Counted from the stretch's first letter, positions 1 through 8,460 are shown. The stretch is DNA of 64,000 nucleotides from Collinsella sp. TM10-22 (GCF_003466125.1 NZ_QSOC01000003.1:124001-188000); one strand, 5' to 3'. Notes: generated by a model from the sequence alone, not told the origin. Program-made: numbers and translations.

Positions 1-147
1 GCGAGCAGCATGTCTACTCCCGGTGTCGGCATAAAAGGACGCGCACCATTGTATACGTGCCGTCGACGGCGCTCGGCTGCGATTCGTTTACGGTGATAGG
101 GGCTGAGGGGTTTAAATATGAAGGAATTATGCTCTACGAGATTTTTC
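1..147. other. Intergenic sequence at the window start
   Basis: I see no convincing gene, repeat or RNA in this stretch. The bases just after it carry the promoter of the tRNA gene. Any gene to the left ends outside the window. Confidence 0.5.
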
Positions 148-176
148 TTGCCGTTTACCGAACTCCCACGTAATAT
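148..176 (+). promoter_or_regulatory. Sigma70-type promoter of the initiator tRNA
   Basis: TTGCCG at 148-153 and TAATAT at 171-176 are separated by exactly 17 bases. A start near 183 would give a tRNA precursor with a leader of about 25 bases. The spacing and the position directly ahead of a tRNA gene make this one of the clearest promoters in the window. Confidence 0.75.
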
Positions 177-207
177 TCTTTCTTGCGCACATGAGGCGCC
201 CAGACAT

Positions 208-284
208 TGCGGGGTGGAGCAGTCTGGTAGCTCGCCGGGCTCATAACCCGGAGGTCGTAGGTTCAAATCCTGCCCCCGCGACCA
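208..284 (+). tRNA. Initiator tRNA-fMet (anticodon CAT)
   Basis: The cloverleaf folds completely. The acceptor stem pairs 208-214 with 274-280, the discriminator is A281 and CCA is encoded at 282-284. The anticodon loop CTCATAA gives CAT. Initiator hallmarks are visible: three consecutive G-C pairs at the foot of the anticodon stem, a weak first acceptor pair (T-G rather than Watson-Crick) and an A-T pair at the purine11:pyrimidine24 position of the D stem. These features separate it from elongator tRNA-Met and from tRNA-Ile with a modified CAT anticodon. Confidence 0.93.
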
Positions 285-293
285 AGAACTTGC

Positions 294-323
294 AGCTCGT
301 CGGCCTAGCCGGCGAGCTTTTTT
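294..323 (+). terminator. Rho-independent terminator of the tRNA gene
   Basis: The arms GCTCGTCGGC and GCCGGCGAGC (one G-T pair) enclose a three-base loop and are followed by seven T. It lies ten bases after the encoded CCA. Confidence 0.85.
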
Positions 324-373
324 GTTATTCCGGGACCGTGTTTTCGGTCCAATTCTCGGCCTCTCAAACAACA

Positions 374-509
374 TCTCGATCTGTAACACCTAGACCCCAT
401 TTGGACGGCTAGATGTTACAGATCGAGATGTTGAGTCCCCGCCCGGACGGTTTGTCTAAATCTGTAACATCTTGGGCCCATTTTGCCGAGTAACTGTTAC
501 AGATCGAGA
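374..509. repeat. Alternating inverted repeat array, four words (locus 1)
   Basis: The 15-base word TCTCGATCTGTAACA starts at 374 (+), 414 (reverse complement), 455 (+, one arm diverged to TCTAAATCTGTAACA) and 495 (reverse complement). The steps are 40, 41 and 40 bases, and the spacers of about 25 bases differ. Each +/- pair can fold as a 15-bp stem. It lies between the tRNA terminator and the 3' end of the LysR gene. The same family recurs at 9934-10229 and 54538-54672. Confidence 0.9.
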
Positions 510-533
510 CGCTGACCTCCCGCCTGGGCGGTT

Positions 534-1430
534 CTAGTCGTTGGTAATCAGGAACTCATCTAGGAAGACATCGAGCAGGTCGTTCTTGCGCTGTGGTAGC
601 CAGGCGGCGGCAATTGTCATTTCGGCCGATTTGCCTTCTATGGGAATCGCAACGACTTTGCCGTTGGTGGGAAAGGTCTGCGTTAGATACCCTGGCAGCA
701 GCGCGTAGCCCAGGCCCGCGGCGACGCACAGCACGCTTGTCTCGACGTCCTCGGACACATAGGCAATCTTGGGGCGCTCTTCTATTTTGGCAAGCGTGGC
801 CGCAATCGCCTCCGATTCGCCGTATCCGCTGGCTCCGCGCGTGGCATCGACAATCGGATACCCCTTAAGGTCTTCGATGCGAATCGATTGCCGATGGGCG
901 AGCGGGTGATCGAGCGGTACCACGGCGTGCAGCGGATAGGACCTCAAGACCTGCCATTGCATATCGGACATGCGGTATTCGTTGTAGAGCAGGTTGATAC
1001 ACACGTCGATATCTTCTCGGCGCAGGGCGTCGTAGAGCTCCGAGACGTTGTCGCGCATAAAGCTCAGTCGCACGTTGGGGTAGCATTGGTGAAACCCAAA
1101 CAGCATGTCGGCAAGATCGGTCCGCTCGTATCCCTTTATGTAGCCAACCTTGAGCTCGCCTTCGGGCATGTCGTCTGCCGTCCGCGCGCGTCTTACGGCC
1201 TCGGCAGTTCGCCCGACAATTGCACGGGCGTCATCGAGGAACAGGGCTCCCGCCATCGTAAGCTCAACGTGATGGTTATCGCGCTCGAACAGCTGCTTTC
1301 CCACGATGCGCTCGAGCGCCGCTATCTGGTTTGAAACCGTTGCCTGCGAAACAAAGAACTCCCTGGCGACCTTCGAAAAAGAGCGTGCCTCTGCCACGGC
1401 TATAAAGTACTCCAGCTGTTTGATGCGCAT
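534..1430 (-). CDS. LysR-family transcriptional regulator
   Basis: A 298-residue protein with the standard LysR layout: an N-terminal winged HTH (residues 1-60, with the recognition stretch around SQATVSNQIAALE) and a periplasmic-binding-protein-like effector domain to about residue 290. I start it at the ATG at 1430 because GGAG lies at the right distance upstream and the HTH begins at once; an upstream in-frame ATG at 1469 would add 13 poorly conserved residues. It is transcribed away from the DUF1097 gene, with 142 bases between the starts, the usual arrangement when a LysR protein controls its neighbour. The effector is unknown. The word ACGTAATGCAT in the divergent region recurs before the Ech operon. 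Confidence 0.9.
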   Translation of the reverse strand: MRIKQLEYFIAVAEARSFSKVAREFFVSQATVSNQIAALERIVGKQLFERDNHHVELTMAGALFLDDARAIVGRTAEAVRRARTADDMPEGELKVGYIKGYERTDLADMLFGFHQCYPNVRLSFMRDNVSELYDALRREDIDVCINLLYNEYRMSDMQWQVLRSYPLHAVVPLDHPLAHRQSIRIEDLKGYPIVDATRGASGYGESEAIAATLAKIEERPKIAYVSEDVETSVLCVAAGLGYALLPGYLTQTFPTNGKVVAIPIEGKSAEMTIAAAWLPQRKNDLLDVFLDEFLITND

Positions 1431-1572
1431 GGTTCTCCGTACATTAGATTTCCTTATCACGTAATGCATAGATTAGCGCAAACGCCCAGCGATTTCCCTT
1501 TTATGATTTAGGAGCGGTTATTTGCGTGCGTATCGACAACACCGCAAATTTCTTTTGAAGAGAGGGATCTCG

Positions 1573-2151
1573 ATGAAGGGCCGTAAAACCATCAAGCTTG
1601 TTCAGGCCGCCACTGGTGCCGTTGTGCTCACACTCCTTATGCAGCTGATGGGGGTGTTTGGGTATGGGCAGTACACCTGGATGTGCTTTTTGCCGTTGCT
1701 GATGTTTTTTGCCTTTGGGGCCGATTTTAAGAAGATCCCCGAGATGCTGGTGAGCTATGCCGTCGGTGAGGTTTGGTGTGTGATCAATTCGCTGGTCATG
1801 GGCGTATTCGTCTCGGCCTTTGGCGCCGACAACATGGTTATGAGCAATATCGTTCCGACCATCCTCGTTATCTTTTGTATCCTGACGACTCACGAGAACC
1901 TGCTCGAAGGCAAGATCTGCTCCAATGTGCCCTGCGTCTTTATGGGTCTTGCCACGTCGTTCTTCACGTTTATGCTGCAGCAGCCGATCAACTTTGGCCA
2001 CCTCTTTGCGTTCTGGGCCTTTGGAATCGCGCTCGCGGTTTGCCTGGTCATGTCAGGAACGCTCGTGTGCTCGGCGATCTTTGGAAAAGAGCGCACTATT
2101 CAGGCGCTTACGCCGCTCGCTGTTCTCGAGGCGCAGCAGAATCATAAATAA
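1573..2151 (+). CDS. DUF1097 family membrane protein
   Basis: A 192-residue, very hydrophobic protein with about five membrane segments, the first starting near residue 10. The arrangement and the length match DUF1097 membrane proteins, whose function is not established. The start at 1573 has an AGAGGG ribosome site seven bases upstream; an earlier in-frame start at 1522 would add a charged 17-residue leader and has no such site. Divergent from the LysR gene, which is the likely regulator, and followed by a terminator, so it is probably monocistronic. The substrate, if it is a transporter, cannot be read from the sequence. Confidence 0.75.
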   Translation: MKGRKTIKLVQAATGAVVLTLLMQLMGVFGYGQYTWMCFLPLLMFFAFGADFKKIPEMLVSYAVGEVWCVINSLVMGVFVSAFGADNMVMSNIVPTILVIFCILTTHENLLEGKICSNVPCVFMGLATSFFTFMLQQPINFGHLFAFWAFGIALAVCLVMSGTLVCSAIFGKERTIQALTPLAVLEAQQNHK

Positions 2152-2167
2152 GAAAACTCGATTATCA

Positions 2168-2201
2168 GGGGGCGGGTGCCATAAGGCACACCGCCCCCTT
2201 T
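2168..2201 (+). terminator. Terminator after the DUF1097 gene
   Basis: A long GC-rich hairpin (GGGGGCGG and CCGCCCCC with inner pairing of GCC and GGC) is followed by a short TTT run. It separates the DUF1097 gene from the FAD oxidoreductase gene. Confidence 0.75.
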
Positions 2202-2224
2202 GTGCGTATGGCGCCAAGACCATG

Positions 2225-2330
2225 CGCTCGAAAACGTTGCCCAAGCGCATGGTTCATCTGCACAAAGCCCGTGGATGCTATGGGCAAACATCGGTGCGCT
2301 TGCACATGGTTTTGAGGCTGTTTTCGAGCG
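2225..2330. repeat. Nested inverted repeat before the FAD oxidoreductase gene
   Basis: The outer arms CGCTCGAAAAC (2225-2235) and GTTTTCGAGCG (2320-2330) are perfect complements. Inside, CAAGCGCA (2242-2249) pairs with TGCGCTTG (2295-2302), and GCCC (2267-2270) with GGGC (2282-2285). The 106-base element ends about 65 bases before the ribosome site of the next gene. It could be a leader RNA or a non-coding mobile repeat. Confidence 0.6.
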
Positions 2331-2406
2331 AAAGTATGGCTGTCGATACGCATGCAATTCGCATGAAGCCCGGGCTCGTCCAAGAGCCCTATAAAGGAGG
2401 ATTCGC

Positions 2407-3912
2407 ATGAAACAGTTAGAGACCGACGTCGTTGTCGTCGCCGCGGGTCTGAGTGGTCTTGCCGCAGCGGTCGCTGCAGCCGAGGCGGGCGCTCGCGTCA
2501 TTGCCCTGGAGAAGGCCCCCATTACCGGTGGCGCCGCCAACATGGGCATGGGGCCTGCCGCAGCTGGCTCTCCGCTTCAGAAGGCCTCGATGATCGAGGT
2601 CACGCCCGGCGAGCTCTTCCGTCGCCATATGTTCTACACCCATTACCAGGTCGATGCTCGCCTGGTGCGCGACTACTACTTTAAGTCGGGCGATACCATC
2701 GCATGGCTGCAGGACATGGGCGTGGAGTTTAACTCTGTGCGCCCGGCGTTCCGCGCCCGCGAGCGCACGCGCGCCTACTCCGACGGCGAGTATACCTGGC
2801 ATGTCGTGCAGCCCGAGGACGGCTCCGAGCCCGGTCCTCGCGCGGCCACCACGATGACCAAACGCATGACCGAGCGCGCTCAGGACCTGGGTGTCGAGTT
2901 TATGTTTGAGTGCCCGGGCACCGGCCTTATCAAGGATGAGGATGGCGCCATTTGCGGCGTGACCGCCAAGGACAAGGACGGCGAGGAGTACCAGATCTCG
3001 TGCAAGTCCGCGATTGTCGCCACGGGCGGTTTTGGCCACAACGCCAAGCTCATCAAGGAAAAGCTCGACTTTGAGTGGGGTACCGACCTGTTCTCGTTTG
3101 CCATTCCGGGCATGGACGGCGACGGCATCAACATGTGCCACGAGGTCGGCGGCGGCCACACCCCGGTGACCATGGAGCTCATGTATCAGATCCCCGACAA
3201 CATGAACCACTTCTATGTCGAGGGCGCATTCCGTCAGCCGTGCTACTGGTGCAACCGCCTGGGCGAGCGCTTTATGCCGGAGGACGAGATTTTCAACACC
3301 ACCTTTGTCGGCAACGCCATCAACCATCTTCCCGGCAAGGTCGCCTATGCCATCTTTGATTCCCGTATGCTCAAGCACTGGAAGAAGGATGGTCCGGATA
3401 TCGTCAGCCACGTTCATCCGCACGACCTGTACGACGGCTTTGAGGAGCAGTGGAACCGCGACCTGGAGGCTGGCTATCCGGCGATCTGCCAGGCCGATAC
3501 GCTGGAGGAGCTTGCCGAGAAGGCGGGTATCGACGTGGAGGGCCTGCTCGCCAACGTCGACGAGTACAACGAGATGTGCGACAACGGCTGGGACGACATC
3601 TTTGAGAAAGAGCGCGAGTTTATGAAGCCGCTCGAGAAGGGCCCCTTCTATTGCTGCAAGCAGTACTGTGGCGCCTACGGCACCCTGGGCGGCGTGCTCA
3701 TCAACCACAAGATGGAGGTCATGACCGACGACTACGAGGTCATCCCTGGTCTGTACTGCGTTGGCACCGATGCCTGCACCATCTATGGCGACTCCTATAA
3801 CTACTGCATTCCTGGTAACACCATGGGCTTCTGCCTTAACTCGGGTCGCATCGCCGGTGAAAACGCCGCCGCAGCCCTCTTTGAGGACGCTGGCGACGAG
3901 GAGTGGTCGTAA
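2407..3912 (+). CDS. FAD-dependent oxidoreductase, flavocytochrome c / fumarate reductase flavoprotein type
   Basis: A 501-residue flavoprotein of the fumarate reductase/succinate dehydrogenase flavoprotein family. The N-terminal FAD-binding strand-turn-helix is at residues 5-35; the usual first glycine of the dinucleotide motif reads alanine (AAGLSG). The C-terminal FAD-contacting block (GTLGGVLIN, then SGRIAGENAA at about 480) is typical. There is no Tat or Sec signal and no heme motif, so it should be cytoplasmic and take electrons from a protein partner. A strong AAAGGAGG site precedes the ATG. It begins a run of redox genes whose products could supply those electrons. Relatives in gut Coriobacteriia reduce dietary, drug or steroid double bonds; the substrate here is unknown. 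Confidence 0.85.
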   Translation: MKQLETDVVVVAAGLSGLAAAVAAAEAGARVIALEKAPITGGAANMGMGPAAAGSPLQKASMIEVTPGELFRRHMFYTHYQVDARLVRDYYFKSGDTIAWLQDMGVEFNSVRPAFRARERTRAYSDGEYTWHVVQPEDGSEPGPRAATTMTKRMTERAQDLGVEFMFECPGTGLIKDEDGAICGVTAKDKDGEEYQISCKSAIVATGGFGHNAKLIKEKLDFEWGTDLFSFAIPGMDGDGINMCHEVGGGHTPVTMELMYQIPDNMNHFYVEGAFRQPCYWCNRLGERFMPEDEIFNTTFVGNAINHLPGKVAYAIFDSRMLKHWKKDGPDIVSHVHPHDLYDGFEEQWNRDLEAGYPAICQADTLEELAEKAGIDVEGLLANVDEYNEMCDNGWDDIFEKEREFMKPLEKGPFYCCKQYCGAYGTLGGVLINHKMEVMTDDYEVIPGLYCVGTDACTIYGDSYNYCIPGNTMGFCLNSGRIAGENAAAALFEDAGDEEWS

Positions 3913-4045
3913 CACCGTAGCTATTCGCGTCTGCAGACACCCACGCGTTGGGTGCAGGCGGGGATTTGCCCTACACGCGAGGCGCTCGGGATCACTTTGG
4001 TCCCGGGCGCCTTTCTGGACAAAAGCGACGTTTTGAGGGGAACGA

Positions 4046-6178
4046 ATGAAGCTAACGATTAATGGAGCCGAGGTCGAGGCGCGCGAGGGGCAGAATGTCC
4101 TGGAGGCCGCGCTCGATGCTGGCATCTACATTCCGCATCTGTGCAAACATCCCGATCTTGAGGCCGTTGGCGGGTGTCGTCTGTGCATGGTCGAAATCGA
4201 AGGCCAAGACGAGCCGGTGTGTGCCTGCAAGACGTCGGTTGCCGAGGGAATGGTCGTAAACACGACGGGTGAGCAGGCCGAGCGCGTGCGCAAGCTGGCG
4301 ATGGAACTGATCCTGGCCACGCATCCCGCCGATTGCACCGGCTGCCCCAAGTACGGCAAGTGCGAGCTGCAGTCTATGTATCAGTACATGGGAGTTTCGC
4401 CGGCGCGCTGGCGCACCAAGAGCCGTCCGGTCGCCACGGACGAATCGAACCCGCTGATCACCCATATGTTCACCCGCTGCATCCGGTGCGGTCGCTGCGT
4501 ACGTGCCTGCCGTGAGCTGCGCGGCGCCGGCGTTTTGGACTATCAGCGTACCGAGGACGGCATTCGCATTGGTACGGACGGCAGCGTGAGCCTGCAAGAG
4601 GCCGGATGCCGTTTTTGCGGCGCCTGTATCGAAGTGTGTCCCACGGGCTCGATCGTCGACACGCTCAATATGTTCGATGAGAACAAGTCGTATGCCGACA
4701 ACGTGGTCCCCTGTCGCTCGGGCTGTCCCGCCCATGTGGATATCCCGCGCTACCTGCGGCATATTCGCAACGGTGAGTACACCCGCGCTGCCGCGGTGGT
4801 GCGCGAGAAGGTCCCGTTCCCCGAGAGCCTGGGCGACATTTGCGTTCATAGCTGCCAGGACGCCTGCAAGCGCAACGAGCTCAACGGCACGCCGGTTTCG
4901 GTCTGCCGCCTTAAGCGCGCCGCGGCCGTGCGCGATACGGGCGACTGGAAGGCCAACGTGCGCCATGAGCCGTTGAGCGGTAAGCGCGTCGCCGTTGTGG
5001 GTGCCGGTCCCGCCGGCTTGACCGCCGCGCTCTATTGCGCCGAGAAGGGCCACAAGGTCGTGGTGTTCGAGGCCAACGAGAAGGTCGGCGGCCAGATGCG
5101 CTATGGCATTCCGGCGTATCGCCTGCCCGATGCCACGGTTGACGCCGAGGTCGCGACGATTTTGGAGATTGCCCAGGGTGATGACGCCGAGCCGCGCATT
5201 GAGCTGCGCTGTGGCGAGCGCATCGCCGAGCCCAAAGCCCTTCTTGACCAGGGCTTCGATGCCGTGCTGGTTGCGGTGGGTACCCACGACGGAACGGTAC
5301 TCCCCATGCCCGGTCACGACTTCGAAGGCGTGCTGCGCAACACCGATTTTTTGAAGGCTGCCCGCACGGGCGATGCCCCGGACCTGACGGGCAAGCGCGT
5401 TGTGGTGCTTGGCGGCGGCAACGTGGCGTACGACTGCGCCCGCACCGCCGTGCGTCTGGGTGCCGCCTCGGTCGATGTCGCCTGCCTTGAGGCCCAAGAC
5501 GCGATGACCTCGACGCCCGAGGAGCGTGCCGAAGCCGCCGAGGAAGGCGTGGTGCTGCACGATGCCTATGCTTTTACCAGCATCAACGAGACCGAGGACG
5601 GTTCTGGCAAGGTCGGTTCCATGACGATCCACAAGATCGAGCGGTTCTACTTTGACGAGAACCACCGCGCCGTCACCGAACTGCTCGACGGCGGCGAGAA
5701 GACCATCGATGCCGACTGCGTGATCTTTGCCGTGGGCCAAAAGCCCGAGGGCACGGCCCAGATGGGCCTTGAACTTACGCACGGTCCGTACATCGTGGCC
5801 GACGCCGAGGGCAAGACGAGCGTCGAAGGCATTTGGTCGGCGGGCGACTGCGTGACGGGTACCAAATCGGTGATCGCGGCAATTGCTGCAGGTCGCACGT
5901 GTGCTTCGGCCATCGACCGCGCGTTGGGTGGCGATGGCGACATCGACGAGGAGCTGACCGAGCACGATGCTCCCGAGCAGTGGGTCGGGCATGCCCCCGA
6001 GGGCTTCTACGACGATGCCGTGCAGCCCGAGTTTGTCGATGCCCAGATGCGTAAGGACAACTTCGATACGTTTGAGTGCCCCTATACCGACCATGAGGCC
6101 GCGTGCGAGGCGAGCCGCTGCTTGCAGTGCGATTTGCGCCTAACGATCAGCACGCCGCGCCTGTGGAACGAGTACTAG
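4046..6178 (+). CDS. Fused 2Fe-2S ferredoxin / NuoG-like Fe-S / GltD-like NAD(P)H oxidoreductase
   Basis: A 710-residue electron-transfer protein in three parts. Residues 1-80 form a plant-type 2Fe-2S domain (Cys in GGCRLC and CACKT). Residues 80-215 match the NuoG N-terminal region: a CTGC/GKC cluster motif and two 4Fe-4S motifs (CIRCGRCVRAC and CRFCGACIEVCP). Residues 225-650 resemble the glutamate synthase small subunit, with an Fe-S-linked helical region, an FAD site (VVGAGPAGLTAA near 316) and an NAD(P) site (VLGGGNVAYDCA near 453). The C terminus has another Cys pair (CLQC). It probably oxidises NAD(P)H and passes electrons along the clusters. The next gene starts 17 bases later. No glutamate synthase large subunit is present, so an amination role is unlikely. 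Confidence 0.87.
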   Translation: MKLTINGAEVEAREGQNVLEAALDAGIYIPHLCKHPDLEAVGGCRLCMVEIEGQDEPVCACKTSVAEGMVVNTTGEQAERVRKLAMELILATHPADCTGCPKYGKCELQSMYQYMGVSPARWRTKSRPVATDESNPLITHMFTRCIRCGRCVRACRELRGAGVLDYQRTEDGIRIGTDGSVSLQEAGCRFCGACIEVCPTGSIVDTLNMFDENKSYADNVVPCRSGCPAHVDIPRYLRHIRNGEYTRAAAVVREKVPFPESLGDICVHSCQDACKRNELNGTPVSVCRLKRAAAVRDTGDWKANVRHEPLSGKRVAVVGAGPAGLTAALYCAEKGHKVVVFEANEKVGGQMRYGIPAYRLPDATVDAEVATILEIAQGDDAEPRIELRCGERIAEPKALLDQGFDAVLVAVGTHDGTVLPMPGHDFEGVLRNTDFLKAARTGDAPDLTGKRVVVLGGGNVAYDCARTAVRLGAASVDVACLEAQDAMTSTPEERAEAAEEGVVLHDAYAFTSINETEDGSGKVGSMTIHKIERFYFDENHRAVTELLDGGEKTIDADCVIFAVGQKPEGTAQMGLELTHGPYIVADAEGKTSVEGIWSAGDCVTGTKSVIAAIAAGRTCASAIDRALGGDGDIDEELTEHDAPEQWVGHAPEGFYDDAVQPEFVDAQMRKDNFDTFECPYTDHEAACEASRCLQCDLRLTISTPRLWNEY

Positions 6179-6195
6179 GAAAGGAGCGATAACCC

Positions 6196-7272
6196 ATGAC
6201 GATCATCAACTTTATGCCTGTGCATCGACAGGCGCCTGTGGCGCTCTGGCTCCTTAAGAAGGACGTGGCGGCCGCTGCGGAAAAAATTGCAGAGGCTGGC
6301 GCCCAGGCGGTTTTGGTGCCGGCGGGCGATGAGGTCTCTGCCGCGCTCGCGGATGCGTTGGGCGAATCCTGCCGCGTGATCGAGTGCGACCCGAGCCTGG
6401 GCTTTGTCTATGCCAACGGTTCGGCCGCGACCAAGATGCTCGACGGCGAAAAGCCTCTCCCATCTTGCTGCGAGGGTGAAGGCGACGACCGCTGCCTGAG
6501 CGGATCAGAGTTACTTGCCGCCAAAGGCAAGCGCTGGGTGTGGTTTGACGGAGCCGATGAGCCCGTTGAGCTTGACCACGTCGTGAGTGCGGAATCCCTG
6601 GTTGCCGCGGCGGGCGTCGACGACGCCAAAGCGGTGGGGATTGGCTATCCCAGCGGTCTGCTGCTGAGGCCCGACGACACCTCAAAGATTGAGCTATGCA
6701 GTGACTACGTCCGCGTCTGCACCGCCAAAAACTGCATGGCAAAGGCACTTTTGGACATTTGCACGCTCTATCGTCACGAGAGCTGCGGACGCTGTGTCTT
6801 TGGCTACGAGGGCTCGCATCAGATTGCAACGATTCTTGCGGATATCTGCCGCAAGAAGGGCAAACCGGGCGACTTGGCGCTCCTCCGCGACCTTTGCCCC
6901 GTGATGCAGGCGCAGTGTCTGTGCGAGCAAGGCCGCGTGCTGGCGCGTACGGTGCAGTCGTTCCTCGACCTGTTCGAGGGCGAGATCATGCAGCACACCA
7001 CCAAGAAGGTCTGTGCCGCCGGGGAATGCCAGGCATTCTTGACCTTCCATATCTTGGCTTCCAAATGCCAGGCCTGCAACAAGTGCGTCGATTCGGACGT
7101 TTGCGAGGAGGACGCGATCCTGGGAAGGCCACGCTTTATCCACGTGATCGACCAAAAGGCCTGCAGCCAATGCGGTGCCTGCCTCGACATCTGCGACAAC
7201 GGCGCGATTGTCACGGCTGGGGCCGTCAAGCCCAAGTGCCCACCCAAACCCATTCCCTTTAAGCGCAAATAA
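6196..7272 (+). CDS. NuoF-like iron-sulfur protein lacking the NADH/FMN domain
   Basis: A 358-residue protein. The first 160 residues are not recognisable to me. Residues 175-270 resemble the cluster-binding C terminus of NuoF (SCGRC motif), and residues 290-345 carry two ferredoxin motifs (CQACNKC and CSQCGACLDIC). The glycine-rich NADH and FMN site of NuoF/HydB is absent, and the third cysteine of the usual CxxCxxC motif is replaced (CGRCVFG). It is co-transcribed with the NuoG/GltD fusion, which could provide the missing NAD(P)H site. It most likely acts as an Fe-S relay subunit in a soluble complex. A terminator follows. Confidence 0.75.
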   Translation: MTIINFMPVHRQAPVALWLLKKDVAAAAEKIAEAGAQAVLVPAGDEVSAALADALGESCRVIECDPSLGFVYANGSAATKMLDGEKPLPSCCEGEGDDRCLSGSELLAAKGKRWVWFDGADEPVELDHVVSAESLVAAAGVDDAKAVGIGYPSGLLLRPDDTSKIELCSDYVRVCTAKNCMAKALLDICTLYRHESCGRCVFGYEGSHQIATILADICRKKGKPGDLALLRDLCPVMQAQCLCEQGRVLARTVQSFLDLFEGEIMQHTTKKVCAAGECQAFLTFHILASKCQACNKCVDSDVCEEDAILGRPRFIHVIDQKACSQCGACLDICDNGAIVTAGAVKPKCPPKPIPFKRK

Positions 7273-7279
7273 GAGCGCC

Positions 7280-7324
7280 GGCCCCTTCCGTTTTGCTCCT
7301 TGTAGGCATGCGGGAGGGGCCTTT
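7280..7324 (+). terminator. Terminator after the NuoF-like gene
   Basis: GGCCCCTTCCG (7280-7290) pairs with CGGGAGGGGCC (7311-7321), followed by TTTG. The loop is about 20 bases and the T run is short, so termination may be partial and allow read-through into the next gene. Confidence 0.6.
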
Positions 7325-7467
7325 GTTTATCTGCACGAGGCGTCCTGCAGACTTTCGCACGAGCCTTGGTTGCCTGGACGGTGCGCACGTTTTGCGTCTG
7401 CCGTACGCTTTTTGCGAAGTACACACGGGCAGAATCCGTGTCCAAAATGCTCTGGAGAGGAGCGACC

Positions 7468-8460
7468 ATGTCGTTTAAAGTGATGGCGATTTGTGCCGGT
7501 AGGCACGGTGGCAACGGCGAGGCTTTGGCCAAAGAGGCCCTTTGCGCGGTGCGCGAGGCCGGCGGCGAGGTCGAGCTGATCAATTTGTTCGACTATAACA
7601 TCTTGCCCTGCACCGGTTGCGAGGGCTGCACCATGCAGATGGGAAAGATGGGCGCCGGCCTGCAAAAGGAATATCATGGCTGCGTCCTTAAAAACAAAGA
7701 TGATGTAGATGCGATTATTCGCGAACTGCAGACCTGCCAGGGCGTGATCTTCTCGGTCCCGACCTACGACCTTACGCCCAGCTCGGTGTACACCCGCTTT
7801 GCGCAGCGCTTCTTGGCATACGAGCTTTCGTTCTTGCTTGCCATCGGTGCCGTAAAGGAGAATCCGCATACCGTTGCCGGCCTTATTTCTGTTGGCGGCT
7901 CCATGCACGATTGGCAGTCCCTGGCGCTGGAGAGCCTGCAGGCGACTATGTTTACCATGTCGATGACTGTCGTCGATCGCTATATGGCGCAACGTGATGG
8001 CCGCCCGGGCAATACCTTTGTGTGGGGAGACGACGTGGAATGGGGCGGACAGATCGCCCGCGCCCACAAGATGGGCGAGAACATCGTCAAGGCCATTCGC
8101 ACGCCTGTTGACGAGCGCTGCTGGCTGGGCGATCCGGATGACGGCGTGTGCCCCAACTGCCACAGCTCCCTGGTGTACCCCGGCGACAAGCATTGGGATG
8201 GGGTCGAGTTCCCGTGGGAGTGCGCGGTCTGCGGTGCCGGTGGCGATATCGTGACCGACGAGCGCACCGGGCGTCCCAAGCTCAAGATTGCCGAGAACGG
8301 TCTGATCCGCGACCGCAATGACGACCATGCGCGCGCCGAGCACCTCAACGAGATCAACAAGACCCGCGACGAGTTCTTTGCCCACATGGACGAGGTCAAG
8401 CCGCTGATGGAAAAGTACGCCAAGATGACGTTCCCCACGCTGGAGATTAAGCGCGACTAG
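7468..8460 (+). CDS. Iron-sulfur flavoprotein (NADPH-dependent FMN reductase fold) with a C-terminal zinc-ribbon-like motif
   Basis: A 330-residue protein. The first 190 residues have the flavodoxin-like fold of the Isf/FMN-reductase family with the compact cysteine motif CTGCEGC at about residues 49-55, which binds a 4Fe-4S cluster in iron-sulfur flavoproteins. Residues 225-260 contain CPNC and CAVC about 25 residues apart, like a rubredoxin or zinc ribbon. I start at 7468, behind GAGAGG; longer in-frame starts lack a ribosome site. It probably exchanges electrons with the Fe-S proteins encoded upstream. Its last 14 bases overlap the 3' end of the opposing regulator gene. Confidence 0.8.
   Translation: MSFKVMAICAGRHGGNGEALAKEALCAVREAGGEVELINLFDYNILPCTGCEGCTMQMGKMGAGLQKEYHGCVLKNKDDVDAIIRELQTCQGVIFSVPTYDLTPSSVYTRFAQRFLAYELSFLLAIGAVKENPHTVAGLISVGGSMHDWQSLALESLQATMFTMSMTVVDRYMAQRDGRPGNTFVWGDDVEWGGQIARAHKMGENIVKAIRTPVDERCWLGDPDDGVCPNCHSSLVYPGDKHWDGVEFPWECAVCGAGGDIVTDERTGRPKLKIAENGLIRDRNDDHARAEHLNEINKTRDEFFAHMDEVKPLMEKYAKMTFPTLEIKRD

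Noticed and set aside
2416..4125. Long open frame on the - strand opposite the FAD oxidoreductase
   Set aside because: A low-complexity His/Ala/Val-rich product without domains, overlapping a certain gene over its full length.
4052..6094. Long open frame on the - strand opposite the NuoG/GltD fusion
   Set aside because: It mirrors the codon bias of the real gene, has no ribosome site and encodes no recognisable domain.
4046..6178. Glutamate synthase small subunit
   Set aside because: The GltD-like half is present but there is no large subunit, and the N-terminal ferredoxin/NuoG parts point to a different electron path.
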